From positions 124,001-188,000 of the forward strand of contig CAXXSS010000001.1 in NCBI GenBank assembly GCA_963676865.2: a DNA stretch of 64,000 nt, in the 5' to 3' direction. Positions 1 to 9,047 of this stretch are shown here, in pieces; position 1 is the first letter of the stretch; the number at the start of each line of letters is the position of its first letter. Source of the stretch: JAAYUD01 sp963676865 (GTDB taxonomy: Bacteria > Bacteroidota > Bacteroidia > Bacteroidales > Bacteroidaceae). The notes beneath the pieces were generated by a model that worked only from the letters and a program-made list of their open reading frames with translations, did not search any database and was not told the origin of the DNA. Position numbers and translations under genes: made by a program.

Positions 1-2506
1 TGACGGTAGAGGTCATTTCTTTGTATTGAGGATCATAGGCTCCCTTATTGAGCAACATCACCGGAGTCTGTCCATCAAGCATATTACCTTGTTCACCATA
101 AGAAGCTTTCAAAACTAAAGCATCAATCCAATTGGCTTTCATATGAGTGACCTCCTTAATGTTGGTCAATCCTGATACAGACCATACGGGCAATATTTTT
201 TCGTTACTGCGAGTTCCGAATTTATTAGAGCCATCATAACGTGTATTGGCATTCAGTGTAAAATACTGTTTATAACTATAAGACAACGTTCCATAGGCAG
301 ACAGCAAATTGGTGCGAGTATCGGTGATAGTAGGCACACTGGAAGCCAGCCAAGTCAAATAGGAAGTATAAATAGTAGGAATTGTTGTGACAAATTTCTT
401 ACCTCTATCTTTGTAATATCCGCGAGCAATATACGCATTACCGTTATAAAGGCTGGAATTAGCTTCTACACCGACAGCAAGATTGATATTGTGTTGTTTA
501 TCATGACCAAAATCTTTATTGATATTTGCTTGTATACGTGCCGTGTAATCCTGACTACTGGTATTATTTTCAGATAGCTGACCACCGAAGGGCATCATAC
601 TATTCTGAGGTTCAGTAGCAGGACCCTTAAGTGAAGTTGCATACCAACTATCTTCACCATACCAACCTTCTATATTAGTATTATTTGTACCATAAGAAAA
701 CACACCATTCATATTGAACCAATCGGTAAGACGATAGCGCAAATTAAGCGTTGTGAGAATACCATTCTGAACTTGCATCATAGAAGTATTATCTTTCTCA
801 TTCAGAATATTATAATTGTATGAACCGCTACCTGGCAAATTCTTCAAATAATAAAAGTACGAACCATCGTCGTTGTATGCAGGAATAACACGACTGGTAC
901 GATAAGCATAGTCGATAGGAGAAACATTATCTTGATCATACCGTTTACTACTGTGATAAGCATTGATAGAAAGTGAAGCTTGGAGATTTTCGCTTACCGA
1001 AAAGTCCAAATTCGTAGAAACCGTATAGCGCTTATTATAATTATCTTTGATCACGTCATTCTCATCCGTATAACCCAACGAACTATAGTAGCGAAACTTG
1101 TCTGAACCACCGGAAATATTGATTGAATGATTGGTCGAAAAAGAATCATTGCACAAAAGTTTGAACCAGTCTGTGTTTTGTGTTTCCGCTTTGGCAACAG
1201 CCGCTTGAAATTGACTCTGAGAATAGATTCCACTATAATATTTGCTAATAGCATCTTCATACCCCACGCTCGACATACCGGAAGGATAAATATAATGCAT
1301 ATTTACAAGGTCTCGTGAAACCTGAGTACGTTCGAACGAGTTCATCAGATTGATTTTATGATCAGTGTACCGGGGACGACGACGAAAAGTGCTCTCCATA
1401 TTATACGAGATAACAGGTTTGCCCACACGCCCTTTCTTGGTTGTGATAACAATGATACCATTGGCAGCACGAGTACCATAAAGAGCCGTTGCAGCAGCAT
1501 CCTTTAATACATCAAGACGTTCAATATCTTGCGGATTGAGTCCCGAAATAGCATTACCAATACGATTCACGTAATCGGGATCATTAATAACATCGGCAGA
1601 TAAGTTTACCGGATCGTTTATGATCACACCATCTACCACCCATAAAGGCTCGCGATTACCAATCAATGTAGACGTTCCGCGAATACGTATCTTAGGCACA
1701 GAATTTACTTCCGAACTAGAATTGGTAACGACCATATCCGGAATACGCCCTTGTAGCATCTGATCAATACTCGACACACCCGGCAATTCCAAATCTTTCA
1801 TCTTGACAGAAGTCACAGAACTTGTCAAATTGCGGCGGTCTATTTGCTGATAACCTGTTACGACAACTTCATTCATCATGGCATTATCCTCTTTCATCGT
1901 AATCTTAAGGTGGGTATCGTTTCCTATACTAATGGTACGACTGACCATACCCACATACGAAAATAAGAGTTTGGTATGAGCAGAAGCAGCCAGAGAGAAA
2001 CGCCCGTTTATATCGGTCACGTCTCCATATTTAGTCCCAACAAGAGTAACATTAACACCGATTAGCGGTTCACCCTTTTCGTCTACTACCAATCCTGTTA
2101 CTGTTCGGCGATTGGACGATTCGGATTGGGCAACCACCGGACTTTTTTTTACGACACTCTTTACAACTCTCTTTTTTATTAATACATAATTATCGCGCAA
2201 GGTATATTCCAATTCCGCAGGATTACATACAGCTTCAATAGCAGTCTTTAAAGGTACGTCGATCAAATCGAGATTCAAACGTATATCCTTATTGATCGCA
2301 TCTTCTTGATAAACGATAGACGCTCCGGTCTGTTGCTTTATCATATCAAGAGCTGCAACTACTGTAATATTAGTTTTTTTGATAGTCACAGTTTTGTTAT
2401 GAGTTTCGGACCAAGCATTCGTAGCAATCAAAAAGAGCAAAGCTATGACAAACCAACGACTTGGCTGCATGACCTTTTCTCTCCATTTTCCATTCACTCT
2501 TTTCAT
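1..2506 (-). CDS. SusC/RagA-type TonB-dependent outer-membrane transporter with STN domain (3' end outside window)
   Basis: The reading frame is open from ATG at 2506 to the window edge, about 835 codons of a family that usually has 1000-1150. In order I read a signal peptide (residues 15-33), a secretin/TonB N-terminal (STN) domain at about 45-112, a carboxypeptidase-regulatory-like repeat starting TVTGLVVDEKGEPLIGVNV, a TonB-box-like stretch with EVVVTGYQQ, and a plug domain with RIRGTSTL and LKDAAATALYGTRAANG. The barrel follows. Such proteins import glycans across the outer membrane with a SusD partner, which would lie beyond the left edge. The STN domain and the FecR and sigma genes upstream (61 bp gap to fecR) imply trans-envelope signalling control. 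The substrate cannot be told. Confidence 0.95.
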   Translation of the reverse strand, partial: MKRVNGKWREKVMQPSRWFVIALLFLIATNAWSETHNKTVTIKKTNITVVAALDMIKQQTGASIVYQEDAINKDIRLNLDLIDVPLKTAIEAVCNPAELEYTLRDNYVLIKKRVVKSVVKKSPVVAQSESSNRRTVTGLVVDEKGEPLIGVNVTLVGTKYGDVTDINGRFSLAASAHTKLLFSYVGMVSRTISIGNDTHLKITMKEDNAMMNEVVVTGYQQIDRRNLTSSVTSVKMKDLELPGVSSIDQMLQGRIPDMVVTNSSSEVNSVPKIRIRGTSTLIGNREPLWVVDGVIINDPVNLSADVINDPDYVNRIGNAISGLNPQDIERLDVLKDAAATALYGTRAANGIIVITTKKGRVGKPVISYNMESTFRRRPRYTDHKINLMNSFERTQVSRDLVNMHYIYPSGMSSVGYEDAISKYYSGIYSQSQFQAAVAKAETQNTDWFKLLCNDSFSTNHSINISGGSDKFRYYSSLGYTDENDVIKDNYNKRYTVSTNLDFSVSENLQASLSINAYHSSKRYDQDNVSPIDYAYRTSRVIPAYNDDGSYFYYLKNLPGSGSYNYNILNEKDNTSMMQVQNGILTTLNLRYRLTDWFNMNGVFSYGTNNTNIEGWYGEDSWYATSLKGPATEPQNSMMPFGGQLSENNTSSQDYTARIQANINKDFGHDKQHNINLAVGVEANSSLYNGNAYIARGYYKDRGKKFVTTIPTIYTSYLTWLASSVPTITDTRTNLLSAYGTLSYSYKQYFTLNANTRYDGSNKFGTRSNEKILPVWSVSGLTNIKEVTHMKANWIDALVLKASYGEQGNMLDGQTPVMLLNKGAYDPQYKEMTSTV

Positions 2507-2567
2507 AAACTTTTTTTTCTGTTTGGGTTAAACTTGATATTGTATTGGCCTAATACATTTTATTTTA

Positions 2568-3650
2568 CTATTTTTTGTAAACAATGAGTTTCCCCGATTC
2601 TTTACGGAAACGTACATCAGATACATATTCTACTATTTCTAATGAATAATCCAACGACTTATCGCGATACAGGCTTCCTGTGAAATGAATATTGCGCAGC
2701 GATTCAGGTTCGTAAACTACATCCATATTGTACCATTCACTCAATTGTTCCATAATATTCTGAAGAGGTGCATCATTAAAATCAAAGACTCCCGTTATCC
2801 ATGAGGTATAGATATCCGTGTCGACCTCTCGAATCGAAATAGCTGTCGAAGGCGATGATATTACAGCTTGCTGTCCGGGTGTCAATATTTTATTGGATAT
2901 ATTATTAGATACTTTCACTTTACCTCTTACCAGCGTTGCAGTCATATTGCGCATCGGATAAGCCGAAATATTGAATTGTGTACCCATTACCTGAACATTA
3001 TTACCCGCAGCATTGACCATAAAAGTCAAGCCATTGTGAGCTACGTCAAAGAAAGCTTCGCCGGCGAGTTCCACACGACGTTCTTTTACAAACTTGGTAG
3101 GGTAACGAAACGTAGTGTTCGAATTAAGCCATACCACAGAATGATCGGGTAATATTAACTTGAAATTACCTCCAGGCTCCGTTTTAATGGTATTATACTG
3201 AATAGGAGCATCTTTATCGCTTGTTGTATCGCAAACCAACTCTCCCCCATTTTTCAACACTTGCCGTGTACCATTGGCATTGGTAAGCAAAACAGTCTTT
3301 TCAATTCGTGAATAGGGAGTTATGGAAGACGAACGATTTCCAAAATAATAGAAACAGGTACTGCCCACTATCAAAATCAATAGACAAGCAGCAGCAGATA
3401 CCCGACGAACAACTAAACGACGCATCTTTGACCGACGACGTTCTTTAATATTATCAAACGCCACTGTTACGTCGGCATGCTGATAGGCATCCCAACGCTC
3501 TACAACCTTATAATATTTAATATAAAGATTAAATAAACGCTTGTTTTCATCAGACTCTTCCATCCACGACCTGAGCTGTTCGAGTTCAGTATCTGAAATC
3601 GAATGATGTCTGTATTTATTTAATAACTCAATAATTTCGGCAGTCAACAT
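2568..3650 (-). CDS. FecR-family anti-sigma factor
   Basis: A 360-residue inner-membrane anti-sigma factor. The N-terminal cytoplasmic part (1-84) should bind the sigma factor, a single membrane helix lies at about 85-106 (AACLLILIVGSTCFYYF), and the periplasmic FecR domain follows with LPDHSVVWLNSNTTFRYP and GEAFFDVAH. The C-terminal DUF4974-like part contains FNDAPLQNIMEQLSEWYNMD. It sits between the sigma gene (43 bp upstream) and the STN-type SusC gene (61 bp downstream), the standard order of a Bacteroidetes sigma/anti-sigma transporter circuit. By family knowledge the STN domain of the SusC contacts this protein to release the sigma factor. Confidence 0.95.
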   Translation of the reverse strand: MLTAEIIELLNKYRHHSISDTELEQLRSWMEESDENKRLFNLYIKYYKVVERWDAYQHADVTVAFDNIKERRRSKMRRLVVRRVSAAACLLILIVGSTCFYYFGNRSSSITPYSRIEKTVLLTNANGTRQVLKNGGELVCDTTSDKDAPIQYNTIKTEPGGNFKLILPDHSVVWLNSNTTFRYPTKFVKERRVELAGEAFFDVAHNGLTFMVNAAGNNVQVMGTQFNISAYPMRNMTATLVRGKVKVSNNISNKILTPGQQAVISSPSTAISIREVDTDIYTSWITGVFDFNDAPLQNIMEQLSEWYNMDVVYEPESLRNIHFTGSLYRDKSLDYSLEIVEYVSDVRFRKESGKLIVYKK

Positions 3651-3693
3651 GGTCGTATTCTTTTATTTTATACCATATTGACGAAAAGAAAGT

Positions 3694-4227
3694 TTATTTG
3701 GGTGACAAAAGAATTAATAAAATTGAAAGAGGCAGTTCTTTTCTTAAAGTTCTTAACGCTCTGGCAAAGTATGTTTTTACCGTATTAACAGAAATATTCA
3801 TTTCTTCGGCAACCTCTTTGTAGCGTTTATTTTCGACCACGATTGCGTTCAATACCGCCCGTTCTTGTGGCGACAGCTGGCTGATAATTCGATACAAACG
3901 TTCGTATTGTGACGAGAGTTCTTCCTCGTTTATTTCTTCGTCAGAGATTAAATTGGTTTCTTCAATATCAATAAAAACGCGATAGTTATTTTTACGGATA
4001 TAATCGATAGAGGCATTGCGCACAGAACGGAATAGATAAGCTTTCGGATTCGTTTCGGCAGACAATAGTTTATTTTCCTCCCAAAAGCGAAGAAAAACAT
4101 CCTGCACAATATCTTCAGCAATTTCCAATGAATCCGTATATTGAACAGATACCACACACAATTGTGAGTAGTACTTATTCATTAACTCTTTCAATTCCTT
4201 TTCTGCTTGAATTGGTTTTGGATTCAT
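3694..4227 (-). CDS. ECF-type RNA polymerase sigma factor
   Basis: A 177-residue sigma-70 family protein of ECF size. Region 2 is visible as EIAEDIVQDVFLRFWEE near residues 36-51. Region 4 is LSPQERAVLNAIV followed by the helix-turn-helix VAEEMNISVNTVKTYFARAL. It is first in the sigma-FecR-SusC set and should direct transcription of the transporter genes when FecR lets it go. A Bacteroidetes-type -7 box lies 28 bp upstream. Confidence 0.95.
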   Translation of the reverse strand: MNPKPIQAEKELKELMNKYYSQLCVVSVQYTDSLEIAEDIVQDVFLRFWEENKLLSAETNPKAYLFRSVRNASIDYIRKNNYRVFIDIEETNLISDEEINEEELSSQYERLYRIISQLSPQERAVLNAIVVENKRYKEVAEEMNISVNTVKTYFARALRTLRKELPLSILLILLSPK

Positions 4228-4254
4228 TTCAATATCTCAATCTTATTTTGGGCG

Positions 4255-4262
4255 CAAATTTA
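4255..4262 (-). promoter_or_regulatory. Candidate Bacteroidetes -7 promoter box for the ECF sigma gene
   Basis: The minus strand reads TAAATTTG, fitting TAnnTTTG, 28-35 bp before the sigma gene. No clear TTTG is seen at the -33 distance. Confidence 0.45.
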
Positions 4263-4379
4263 TAAAATAAATAACTAATTATGTGATATTTGACAAAAAT
4301 AACATCAATTGTGAACATGTAATCCCAAAAACGGTATTATTTGCACAACAAACAAAAACACCTTCCATTGAATGAAAAA

Positions 4380-4715
4380 TTGTCGTATGTTCCTTTTTTC
4401 GGTGACGTCCTTAAGTTTTTTTGAAAACATATGGACGTCAACAGATTTAGGTCCATATGTGGTTTTGGCTGGTAAGAGCATAGTAAAAGTCGGGAATATG
4501 CATCAAATTCGATCTGCATTTCAACCTTTGCCACCTCCGTATGACACCATTATACACTATCCCACAGCAGGTTAACGATGCACCGTATACAATGCCAGCG
4601 AAAAAAGGTCCGAAAATCGCCCCTAGAGCATACTGTAGAGTCCCTATTTTCAGCGGGCCTCTGCTTAGAATCAGTCTAAACAATAGGCTACAGATAGCCG
4701 AGGAGCGGTTTTCAT
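4380..4715 (-). pseudogene. Possible relic of an ECF transporter S-component gene
   Basis: From ATG at 4715 the minus strand encodes MKTAP, then after one frameshift SLLFRLILSRGPLKIG and ALGAIFGPFFAGIVYG. This resembles the vitamin-transporter S-component pattern of a helix, a conserved short basic/polar turn, then a GxxFGPxxAGxVxG helix (the folate/CbrT-like group). The frame is lost within about 80 codons and no full gene remains. A decayed riboswitch-like leader lies directly upstream. The identification rests on one short motif and could be wrong. Confidence 0.3.
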
Positions 4716-4744
4716 ATTTACGAGTATGTCCTATTCATTTCGTT

Positions 4745-4920
4745 CCTAATGTCACTTAGTCTTCTGCTTTTTACTGATGAGCCAGAGATGCACATCTCAT
4801 TAACGCAAGACTGCGTTGATCTAAAGCAGTGATCTTGATGCCGTTTCTCAGAACGTTTTGAGAGGTGAATACTCGTCGATATTCTGATACTATTTTAACC
4901 TCACCGAAGTGGCACTTATA
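4745..4920 (-). promoter_or_regulatory. Possible decayed cobalamin-type riboswitch
   Basis: Read on the minus strand, elements resembling a cobalamin riboswitch occur in order. GTGCCACTTCGG followed by TGAGGTTAAAA matches the 5' core. Then comes a small stem AGAATA...TATTC, hairpins with perfect short arms at 4846-4863 and 4802-4817, and near the 3' end GCAGAAGACT, like the CAGAAGACC of the B12 box. The GGGAA and the full B12 box are not conserved, so it is at best a relic. The spacing (about 175 nt) fits the class, and the relic downstream could be a vitamin transporter gene. Confidence 0.3.
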
Positions 4921-5366
4921 AATGCATCAAAGAGTCTGATCTGCTATTCGTGGTTTATATTCTTTCATACGTAAATTATCAATTATTTTATGGGACATAA
5001 TTAATGATTAATATCTAAGACACAAATATCCTCTTCAAATATTACATTCGGCCATATTTTAATATGGCATTTGGCGTATTTTAATTAGTGCTTTTGGCAT
5101 TTCCATAACAATTATTATTTGAGTTCGGGATAAGAACTCAGATATATCGTTGCGACTGCGGCGATCTATTCCAATAAAATCATGTTCCAATTTGTGCGTT
5201 CTACATTCGTACGTCCCTGTTATGCTGTTGCAACGAAAGCCATAATGCTTTACCAAAAAAGCTTTTAAGCGCTTTGTAAGACCTTTTTGTAAGGGCGAAA
5301 TCTGTAAAATATACGGATGAAAGTTGGCTCACATCAGAAAGACTTTATATCTTATCCTGAGAAAAG
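4921..5366. other. Intergenic DNA without a recognisable gene
   Basis: No open frame here has recognisable family motifs. A 65-codon minus-strand frame at 5059-5256 lacks a family signature and I read it as chance or decayed coding DNA. Confidence 0.5.
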
Positions 5367-5414
5367 TGTCGTTCCATATATGTGAGTTGATCGAATCACA
5401 TATATGGAACGACA
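5367..5414. repeat. Perfect 19-bp inverted repeat with 10-nt loop
   Basis: Left arm 5367-5385 (TGTCGTTCCATATATGTGA) pairs perfectly with 5396-5414, with loop GTTGATCGAA between. No T-run follows on either strand, so it does not look like an intrinsic terminator. A smaller 8-bp hairpin lies at 5520-5548. Apart from these I see nothing in 5415-5743. Confidence 0.8.
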
Positions 5415-5743
5415 AAACATTAATGAGCCGGCAGAAATAGCTTAAATGCGACAACTATGATTCAATAAGATGTGTACAAAACATCTTCTTGCAGAGAAAA
5501 AGAACCGGAGCACTTCCACGTAGAAGCAGTAAGCAAAGGAGCTTCTACACGGTGCCCACGCCACAGATACCGAGTCATTACTTAATCGGTTGATATTCGA
5601 GGCAGGCGACCCACGTTTCATAACGCACTAACAGTAAGCAAGATAACGCCATTTTGAGGTCCCATAAACAAGCCACGCCTATACATATAACTCATAACCA
5701 ATGAGATAACATGACGGATAGAGTTTCAAAACTTTTTTTTTGT

Positions 5744-6385
5744 TTACAACCTGTATTTGGCGGCTTTTGACTCGTCTATCCAGACTTCTTTGTTTTCCAT
5801 TCTAATACATCCTTCGGCTATCAACTCCGAGAGTGCTCGAGAAAGAGAAGGCCGGGCAACGCCTAATATTTGTGCCGTTTCTGTCTGAGATATAAGCGAA
5901 TGGTGAAGCCTCAGATAATTAATAAGACGAGATTTCAGACTTTGCAAAGCAAACTCCTTCAACTTTTTCGATAGCATCAATACTCGGTCGGAAACCAATT
6001 GCAAGAAATTGTTCATAGCCAACGGATATTCTCTGATGAAACGCAAAAAAGACTCCTTGTTCATTGCCAATATCTCGCATTCGTCAATGGCTTCGATATT
6101 GGCGGGAAAATGTTTGACCGAAGAAAAAACAAAAGCGGGAGCAAGCAGCAAAGGTGCCGAAAGTGTACTCACCGTAAGCTGTTTACCCTCACTACTCACC
6201 ATCTGCGAACGTGCATTACCGCTACATAGTAACAGCAACGAACGACAGACTTCGTCTTGCATAGCAATAAATTCGCCTGCCTTATATTTTCGGAGAGCAT
6301 GATCGGGAGAAAATAAGAAAGGCAATATATCTTGCTCATCCATTCCATCAAATAAAGGCGTTCGCTTTAATACGGATATATCCAT
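5744..6385 (-). CDS. Crp/Fnr-family transcriptional regulator (HcpR-like by context)
   Basis: A 213-residue regulator with an N-terminal cyclic-nucleotide-binding-like sensor barrel (about 1-125, starting ISVLKRTPLFDGMDEQDI) and a C-terminal Crp-type helix-turn-helix at about 160-205 (QTETAQILGVARPSLSRALS). It lacks the cysteine cluster of classical FNR. It is divergently transcribed from hcp and ric, and regulators of this group next to hcp are known as HcpR, responding to nitric oxide or nitrite stress. The shared intergenic region holds one palindromic candidate operator and overlapping divergent promoters, so self-regulation is plausible. The specific ligand is inference. Confidence 0.85.
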   Translation of the reverse strand: MDISVLKRTPLFDGMDEQDILPFLFSPDHALRKYKAGEFIAMQDEVCRSLLLLCSGNARSQMVSSEGKQLTVSTLSAPLLLAPAFVFSSVKHFPANIEAIDECEILAMNKESFLRFIREYPLAMNNFLQLVSDRVLMLSKKLKEFALQSLKSRLINYLRLHHSLISQTETAQILGVARPSLSRALSELIAEGCIRMENKEVWIDESKAAKYRL

Positions 6386-6409
6386 TGTTTTATTTTTTTA
6401 ATAATCGGC

Positions 6410-6423
6410 GTAACAAATGTGAC
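6410..6423. promoter_or_regulatory. Candidate Crp/Fnr-type operator for hcp
   Basis: GTAAC-AAAT-GTGAC is an imperfect palindrome (four of five bases match per half) of Fnr/HcpR type. Its centre is about 41-43 bp upstream of the start expected from the downstream -7 box, the class II activator position. Confidence 0.5.
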
Positions 6424-6445
6424 AGTTTCAGAGAACAGACGTCTC

Positions 6446-6453
6446 TACCTTTG
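6446..6453 (+). promoter_or_regulatory. -7 promoter box for hcp-ric
   Basis: TACCTTTG is an exact TAnnTTTG box 42-49 bp before the hcp start, directly downstream of the Fnr-like operator. Confidence 0.6.
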
Positions 6454-6455
6454 TG

Positions 6456-6463
6456 CAAAAATA
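6456..6463 (-). promoter_or_regulatory. Candidate -7 box for the Crp/Fnr gene
   Basis: The minus strand reads TATTTTTG, about 70 bp before the regulator start and adjoining the hcp promoter. The Fnr-like site would fall just downstream of its transcription start, which would suit autorepression. Confidence 0.35.
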
Positions 6464-6494
6464 ATAATAATAATGATCAAAAAATTATTCGAGT

Positions 6495-8141
6495 ATGGAA
6501 AATAGTATGTTTTGTTTTCAATGCCAGGAAACGATGAAAGGAACTGGCTGTATATTAAAAGGTGTTTGCGGTAAAGACGCTACAACGGCTCGCTATATGG
6601 ATTTGCTGTTATTTGTAACAAAAGGCGTAAGCATTGCAGCCGATTTGTGCAGAGCAAATGGAATAGCAGTAGGAACACCTGTCAATCATTATGTTGCAGA
6701 TGCGCTCTTTTCGACCATCACCAATGCCAATTTCGATAGCGAGAGCATATTAAACCGAGTTTATTCGGGTCTAAAATTCAGAGACGAATTGATTTTGATG
6801 CTTAATGAAAAGAATATAGCTTACCCGCAAGTAGAAGAAATGACATGGAACGGCGACGAGCAGACCCTAGAAGAACAATCGGCCAAGGTAGGCGTGCTAA
6901 GCGAACCGAACGAAGACCTACGTTCTCTGAAAGAACTCATTGTTTACGGATTGAAAGGTATGGCTGCTTATTTGGAACACGCTATGCGATTAGGCTTCGA
7001 CGACGAATCTATCCATCTTTTCATACAACAGGCACTAGCCACGATTGCAACTAAAGATCAGAGCGTGGAAGAATGGACAGCCTTAGTTCTCCGTACCGGC
7101 GAAGTGGGAGTACAAACAATGGCACTACTCGACAAGGCAAATACAACCCGCTACGGCAATCCGGAAATAACAAAAGTAAACATCGGTGTTCGCAACAAGC
7201 CCGGAATATTAATTAGCGGTCACGATTTGCACGACATCGAAGATCTATTGAGACAAACAGAAGGAACCGGCGTCGATGTGTATACACATGGCGAAATGCT
7301 TCCGGCACACTACTATCCGGCTTTTAAGAAATACAGTCACTTTGTAGGCAACTATGGCAATGCGTGGTGGCGCCAACGCGAAGAATTCTCTTCTTTCAAC
7401 GGTCCCATCATTTTCACGACCAACTGTATCGTTCCGCCGCTAAAGAATGCCAACTATATGGAGCGGATGTTTACTTGCAATGCCACAGCTTACCCCGGTT
7501 GCGAATATATTCCTACAGAATCGGACGGACATAAAGATTTCTCAAAAGTAATTGAATTGGCCAAAGGATGTTCATCGCCAACAGAAATCGAACACGGAGA
7601 GATTATCGGAGGATTTGCTCATAACCAGGTATTGCAATTGGCCGATAAAATTGTAGAAGCTGTAAAGAGCGGCGCTATCCGTAAGTTTGTAGTGATGGCA
7701 GGTTGCGATGGCAGAATGAAGAGCCGCGATTACTATACAGAGTTTGCCCAATCGCTACCTCAAGATACCGTCATCCTTACAGCGGGTTGCGCCAAATATC
7801 GCTACAATAAGTTAGGATTGGGAGATATCAACGGCATTCCACGTGTACTCGATGCAGGACAATGCAACGACAGCTATTCTCTTGCCGTCATCGCTTTAAA
7901 ACTAAAAGAGGTATTTGGACTCAATGACATCAACGAGCTACCTATTGTGTATAACATTGCATGGTACGAACAAAAAGCAGTGATAGTATTGCTTGCTCTA
8001 CTTAGTCTTGGAGTGAAAGAGATACATTTGGGTCCCACTCTACCGGCTTTCATATCACCGGCAGTGCTCAATGTACTGATCGATACATTTCATATCGGAA
8101 CAATAAGCGATGTAGACCAAGATATGCAGTGGATGAAATAG
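6495..8141 (+). CDS. hcp: Hydroxylamine reductase / hybrid-cluster protein
   Basis: A 548-residue hybrid-cluster protein, the usual length. The N-terminal cysteines C7-x2-C10-x8-C19-x5-C25 bind a cubane cluster. Later motifs TTNCIVPP, TAYPGCEYIP and TAGCAKYRYN carry the hybrid-cluster cysteines, and an EIIGG segment precedes the cluster domain. The cytoplasmic enzyme reduces nitric oxide or hydroxylamine and protects against nitrosative stress. The ATG at 6495 follows a TAnnTTTG promoter with a Crp/Fnr-like box. ric follows after 43 bp, so the two probably form an operon under the divergent regulator. Confidence 0.97.
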   Translation: MENSMFCFQCQETMKGTGCILKGVCGKDATTARYMDLLLFVTKGVSIAADLCRANGIAVGTPVNHYVADALFSTITNANFDSESILNRVYSGLKFRDELILMLNEKNIAYPQVEEMTWNGDEQTLEEQSAKVGVLSEPNEDLRSLKELIVYGLKGMAAYLEHAMRLGFDDESIHLFIQQALATIATKDQSVEEWTALVLRTGEVGVQTMALLDKANTTRYGNPEITKVNIGVRNKPGILISGHDLHDIEDLLRQTEGTGVDVYTHGEMLPAHYYPAFKKYSHFVGNYGNAWWRQREEFSSFNGPIIFTTNCIVPPLKNANYMERMFTCNATAYPGCEYIPTESDGHKDFSKVIELAKGCSSPTEIEHGEIIGGFAHNQVLQLADKIVEAVKSGAIRKFVVMAGCDGRMKSRDYYTEFAQSLPQDTVILTAGCAKYRYNKLGLGDINGIPRVLDAGQCNDSYSLAVIALKLKEVFGLNDINELPIVYNIAWYEQKAVIVLLALLSLGVKEIHLGPTLPAFISPAVLNVLIDTFHIGTISDVDQDMQWMK

Positions 8142-8184
8142 GGAAAACTATATTCGCATAGAAGGTAAATCACTAAATAAATGA

Positions 8185-8913
8185 ATGATCATGGAACTAA
8201 AAAATAAAACAATTGGAGCTATCGTTGCAGAGAATTTTGCAACGGCCGATATATTCAGAAAATACGGCATAGACTTTTGCTGCCACGGGAATGTAGATTT
8301 CGAAGAAGCTTGCGCTAAAGCCCAAGTTTCCATAGAGAATATATCCAAAGAATTGGAATCGGCAAATGGCGGCACATCAACGGGTGCAGATTTCAGCCAT
8401 TGGCCCTATGATCTGCTGATCGACTATGTGCTCAAAATTCATCATCGAGGCATTCGAAGAGAAGGACCGGAGATATTGAAACTGCTCGATACCGTAGTAG
8501 GCAAACATGGTGCCGCACATCCCGAGTTGACGGAAGTAAGAGAACTTTTTCAGCATTCGTTGGAAGACTTGGAATTGCATCTTTCGAAAGAAGAGAACGT
8601 ACTATTCCCCTATCTCTATCATCTGTTCGAAGCCGCTGACAATGGGCTGTATGTAGAACCTATCCATTGCGGTAGTGTTTCGCACCCGATAGAAGCAATG
8701 ATGTCCGATCATTCCAACGAAGGAGAACGTTACAAAAAGATCAATCAGCTTACAAACAATTACCGTGTTCCGGAAGATGCATGTAACGGTTACAAATTGT
8801 TACTTTCGAAAATAAAGTTGTTCGAAATAAATCTGAACGAACATATTCACCTCGAAAACAATATTATTTTTCCTGCTGCCGTTCGGATAGAGAACGAACT
8901 GCTAAACGGTTAA
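8185..8913 (+). CDS. ric: Iron-sulfur cluster repair di-iron protein (RIC/YtfE/ScdA family)
   Basis: A 242-residue protein with an N-terminal ScdA-type domain (TIGAIVAENFATADIFRKYG then DFCCHG) and a C-terminal hemerythrin-like domain. The latter shows metal-ligand histidines and glutamates in LKIHHRGIR, DLELHLSKEENVLFPY, MMSDHSNEGERY and NEHIHLENNIIFP. RIC proteins repair iron-sulfur clusters damaged by NO. The start could be 8185 or the in-frame ATG at 8191. Its place directly after hcp fits joint induction by nitrosative stress. Confidence 0.95.
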   Translation: MIMELKNKTIGAIVAENFATADIFRKYGIDFCCHGNVDFEEACAKAQVSIENISKELESANGGTSTGADFSHWPYDLLIDYVLKIHHRGIRREGPEILKLLDTVVGKHGAAHPELTEVRELFQHSLEDLELHLSKEENVLFPYLYHLFEAADNGLYVEPIHCGSVSHPIEAMMSDHSNEGERYKKINQLTNNYRVPEDACNGYKLLLSKIKLFEINLNEHIHLENNIIFPAAVRIENELLNG

Positions 8914-8954
8914 GGCAGCAAGCATCTATTTTGATCATGTTTTTATATCAGAGA

Positions 8955-8993
8955 AGTGTACTGAGCAGTATAAAAGAACTTGCTCAGTACACT
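8955..8993 (+). terminator. Hairpin terminator after ric
   Basis: A 13-bp perfect stem, AGTGTACTGAGCA (8955-8967) with its complement at 8981-8993 and a 13-nt loop, is followed by CTATTTA. It lies between the converging ric and lutC genes. The T-run is weak. Confidence 0.6.
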
Positions 8994-9047
8994 CTATTTA
9001 TGCAGGTATATTTCCAGAGAAGGACAAACGAAACGGACTATCGTCTA

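Noticed and set aside
4745..4920. Tetrahydrofolate or TPP riboswitch
   Set aside because: Core sequences of those classes are missing; only the cobalamin-type order of elements fits, and weakly.
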